DNA from: Microcystis aeruginosa W13-11
GTDB lineage: Bacteria; Cyanobacteriota; Cyanobacteriia; Cyanobacteriales; Microcystaceae
Assembly (NCBI GenBank): GCA_009995705.1
Contig: JAADBR010000048.1
Location: forward strand, 1-25,251
DNA: 25,251 nucleotides
Direction of reading: 5' to 3'
In this document: piece after piece, positions 23,849 to 25,251 of the stretch
Layout of the letters: each line of letters begins with the position of its first letter
Numbering within the stretch: position 1 is the first letter of the stretch
The notes under the pieces: model-generated
Database searches by the model: none
What the model was told of the DNA's origin: nothing
Seen by the model: only the letters and a program-made list of their open reading frames with translations
Program-made: the position numbers and the translations under genes

Positions 23849-24870
23849 CGGTCCAATTGTGCCGCTACTCCTCCTAATAGGATATCGCAAACAAATTGAC
23901 TGGCTAAAAGTTCCTGGGGAAAACCGAGGGAAATGGCGCTGATATTATCCAGTCTTTGCAGCTGTTCCCCAGTTAGGTTAAAGTCCACACAGGCTAAATT
24001 ATCCTGCAATTGGGACAATCTTCGAGCGCCAATGATAGGAATTACGGAGTTAGGGCGATTTCTGAGCCAATTTAATGCCACTTGTGCCGGTGATTTCCCG
24101 ATTTCTCTGGCAATCTCTAGGACGGTCTCGGCAATTTTCAGATCGCGATCGAGAATTTGAAAAGGTTGGTCGGTCATGCTTAAACGACCATCAACGGGGT
24201 TGGGTTGATTATATTTTCCCGTTAAAACTCCTCCTCCCAGGGGACTCCAAGCTGTCACCCCGATGTTTAATGCTTTGGCCATGGGCAATAATTCCCGTTC
24301 GGGGGTGCGTTCCTTGAGAGAATATTCTATTTGTAGTCCGATAAAAGGTGTCCATCCCCGTAGGGTGGCCAGGGTGTTTGCTTGGGAGACAATCCAAGCA
24401 GGACTGTCAGAAATGCCGATATAAAGCACTTTTCCCCTCCTGACCAAATCATCGAAAGCACGCATCACTTCCTCCATAGGAGTGAGAGAGTCCCAAATAT
24501 GAAGCCAGAGTAAATCGATGTAATCAGTACCTAAACGCTTTAAACTAGCTTCTACCGCCTGAAAGAGGTTTTTTCGATGATTTCCGCAGGCATTGACATC
24601 CCCAGGACGGGTGTTGAGAGAATATTTCGTGGCGATTACCCATTTTTCTCGATCGCCCTTGACAAATTCCCCCACTAATGTTTCACTGGTTCCGTTAGTG
24701 TAGATATTAGCAGTATCGAGAAAATTGCCGCCCGCTTCCGCAAAAGCCTGAAAAACCGCCCGACTTTCTTCTTTATCCGCTCCCCAACCCCAATCTTCCC
24801 CGAATGTCATCGTTCCTAGACATAGTTCGGAAACTCGCAGACCACTATTACCTAAAAGTTTGTAACGCAT
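23845..24870 (-). CDS. Aldo/keto reductase
   Basis: NADPH-dependent oxidoreductase of the AKR superfamily, 341 residues. Catalytic tetrad: D52, Y57 (FLDTANIYTNG), K82 (IATKYS) and H124 (LLWLHIWD). Cofactor-site motifs are IGISDSPAW, AWSPLGGGVLTGKY and the terminal VIPIIGARRLSQLQDNL. This is the YajO/Tas-like branch (opening MRYKLLGNSGLRVSELCLGT). Substrate unknown. It precedes the GGCT-like gene with a 4-base ATGA overlap, so both probably work from one transcript. Confidence 0.93.
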   Translation of the reverse strand: MRYKLLGNSGLRVSELCLGTMTFGEDWGWGADKEESRAVFQAFAEAGGNFLDTANIYTNGTSETLVGEFVKGDREKWVIATKYSLNTRPGDVNACGNHRKNLFQAVEASLKRLGTDYIDLLWLHIWDSLTPMEEVMRAFDDLVRRGKVLYIGISDSPAWIVSQANTLATLRGWTPFIGLQIEYSLKERTPERELLPMAKALNIGVTAWSPLGGGVLTGKYNQPNPVDGRLSMTDQPFQILDRDLKIAETVLEIAREIGKSPAQVALNWLRNRPNSVIPIIGARRLSQLQDNLACVDFNLTGEQLQRLDNISAISLGFPQELLASQFVCDILLGGVAAQLDR

Positions 24871-24981
24871 AATTAACTAAAATTTTGCATAAGAAGTTAA
24901 TTATAATTGAATTTGATCGACGTTTTTGTTAAGCACATTTGGTACAATTTTGACAAGTTAACCCTAGCCTTATTGGTTAAG

Positions 24982-25134
24982 TAGCTGGTTATAATTAAAT
25001 TAAAAATGGATTTTAGGTTCGATCGCCCCTTAGTCCCCCCTTAATAAGGGGGGTGCCGATCGCCCCTTAGTCCCCCCTTAATAAGGGGGGTGCCGATCGC
25101 CCCTTAGTCCCCCCTTAATAAGGGGGGTGCCGAT
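24982..25134 (+). repeat. Dispersed element copy 2 with three 37-bp tandem repeats
   Basis: TAGCTGGTTATAATTAAATT (24982-25001) is identical to the arm at 10044-10025 on the minus strand. After a short spacer, three identical 37-bp units follow head to tail at 25021-25057, 25058-25094 and 25095-25131. Each contains CCCCCCTT-AAT-AAGGGGGG, an 8-bp GC-rich hairpin, and a GATCG start. There are no spacers between units. Each hairpin could pause or stop transcription from either side. Confidence 0.85.
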
Positions 25135-25251
25135 CCCCAAATGGTGCTGATAATATGGTTAGCATGGAAGCGCAAATGCAAACTGTGGCGGATATTTTCA
25201 TCTGGAATCGCCTCCTTAAACATTTCCTCTTTTTCTTCATCACTTTTGCCA
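25104..25251 (-). CDS. Partial gene of unknown function running off the right edge
   Basis: On the minus strand an open frame enters from the window edge: GKSDEEKEEMFKEAIPDENI, then RHSLHLRFHANHIISTIWG, ending with SAPPLLRGD and a stop at 25106-25104. The last nine residues are encoded by the third 37-bp repeat unit, so the natural C-terminus may have been altered by repeat insertion. Only 48 residues are visible; an internal Met (residue 10) could be the real start. I do not recognise the family. Acidic, charged N-terminal part and His-rich middle. Confidence 0.45.
   Translation of the reverse strand, partial: GKSDEEKEEMFKEAIPDENIRHSLHLRFHANHIISTIWGSAPPLLRGD

Noticed and set aside
25021..25131. 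Possible CRISPR array
   Set aside because: The three 37-bp units are head to tail without spacers and each is a GC-rich hairpin; no cas genes are near.

Overview
The window looks like a cyanobacterial chromosome, most likely Microcystis or a close relative. The evidence is scattered GCGATCGC (HIP1) octamers, moderate to low GC, cyanobacteria-specific genes (a tocopherol-pathway MPBQ methyltransferase and a Psb35-like photosystem II protein), many intergenic palindromic repeats and an IS630-family remnant. The organism is inferred from these features, not proven.

Left part (1-3800): an IS630 transposase remnant, then tatC, two small proteins of unknown function (one a membrane-anchored Cys-rich protein), and a 533-residue protein with a PD-(D/E)xK nuclease motif. 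The last looks like an accessory gene and may be a stand-alone defence nuclease.

Metal-scarcity block (4100-9920): two Zur/Fur-like operators. The first precedes a threonyl-tRNA synthetase without a TGS domain, followed by a COG0523 (CobW-type) GTPase. The second precedes a tight three-gene operon: a degenerate COG0523-like P-loop protein, a calcineurin-type metallophosphoesterase with two metal ligands changed to Cys, and a second metallophosphoesterase-like protein that has lost most ligands. A decayed cysteinyl-tRNA synthetase 3' end lies between the two units. The first unit matches what is known of zinc-starvation regulons in cyanobacteria. The second is the most novel part of the window.

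Iron block (11158-14700, minus strand): feoA (two FeoA domains fused), feoB and feoC, with a Fur-box-like site upstream of feoA. Downstream, on the same strand, is the MPBQ/MSBQ methyltransferase gene.

Cobalt block (15072-19910): an orphan fused double-ATPase of the Dpp/Opp type, then a cobalamin riboswitch and cbiMNQO, a complete ECF cobalt transporter. B12 excess would be expected to shut this operon down.

Right part (19902-25251): an amidase convergent with cbiO, pyrR, an endonuclease/exonuclease/phosphatase-family protein, a Psb35-like protein, a gamma-glutamylcyclotransferase-like protein translationally coupled to an aldo/keto reductase, and a 37-bp tandem repeat. That repeat is part of a dispersed element with a second copy at 9984-10044. 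A partial unknown gene runs off the right edge. Zinc, iron and cobalt acquisition genes thus sit within about 16 kb, each with its own recognisable regulatory element. No tRNA, rRNA or CRISPR array was seen.
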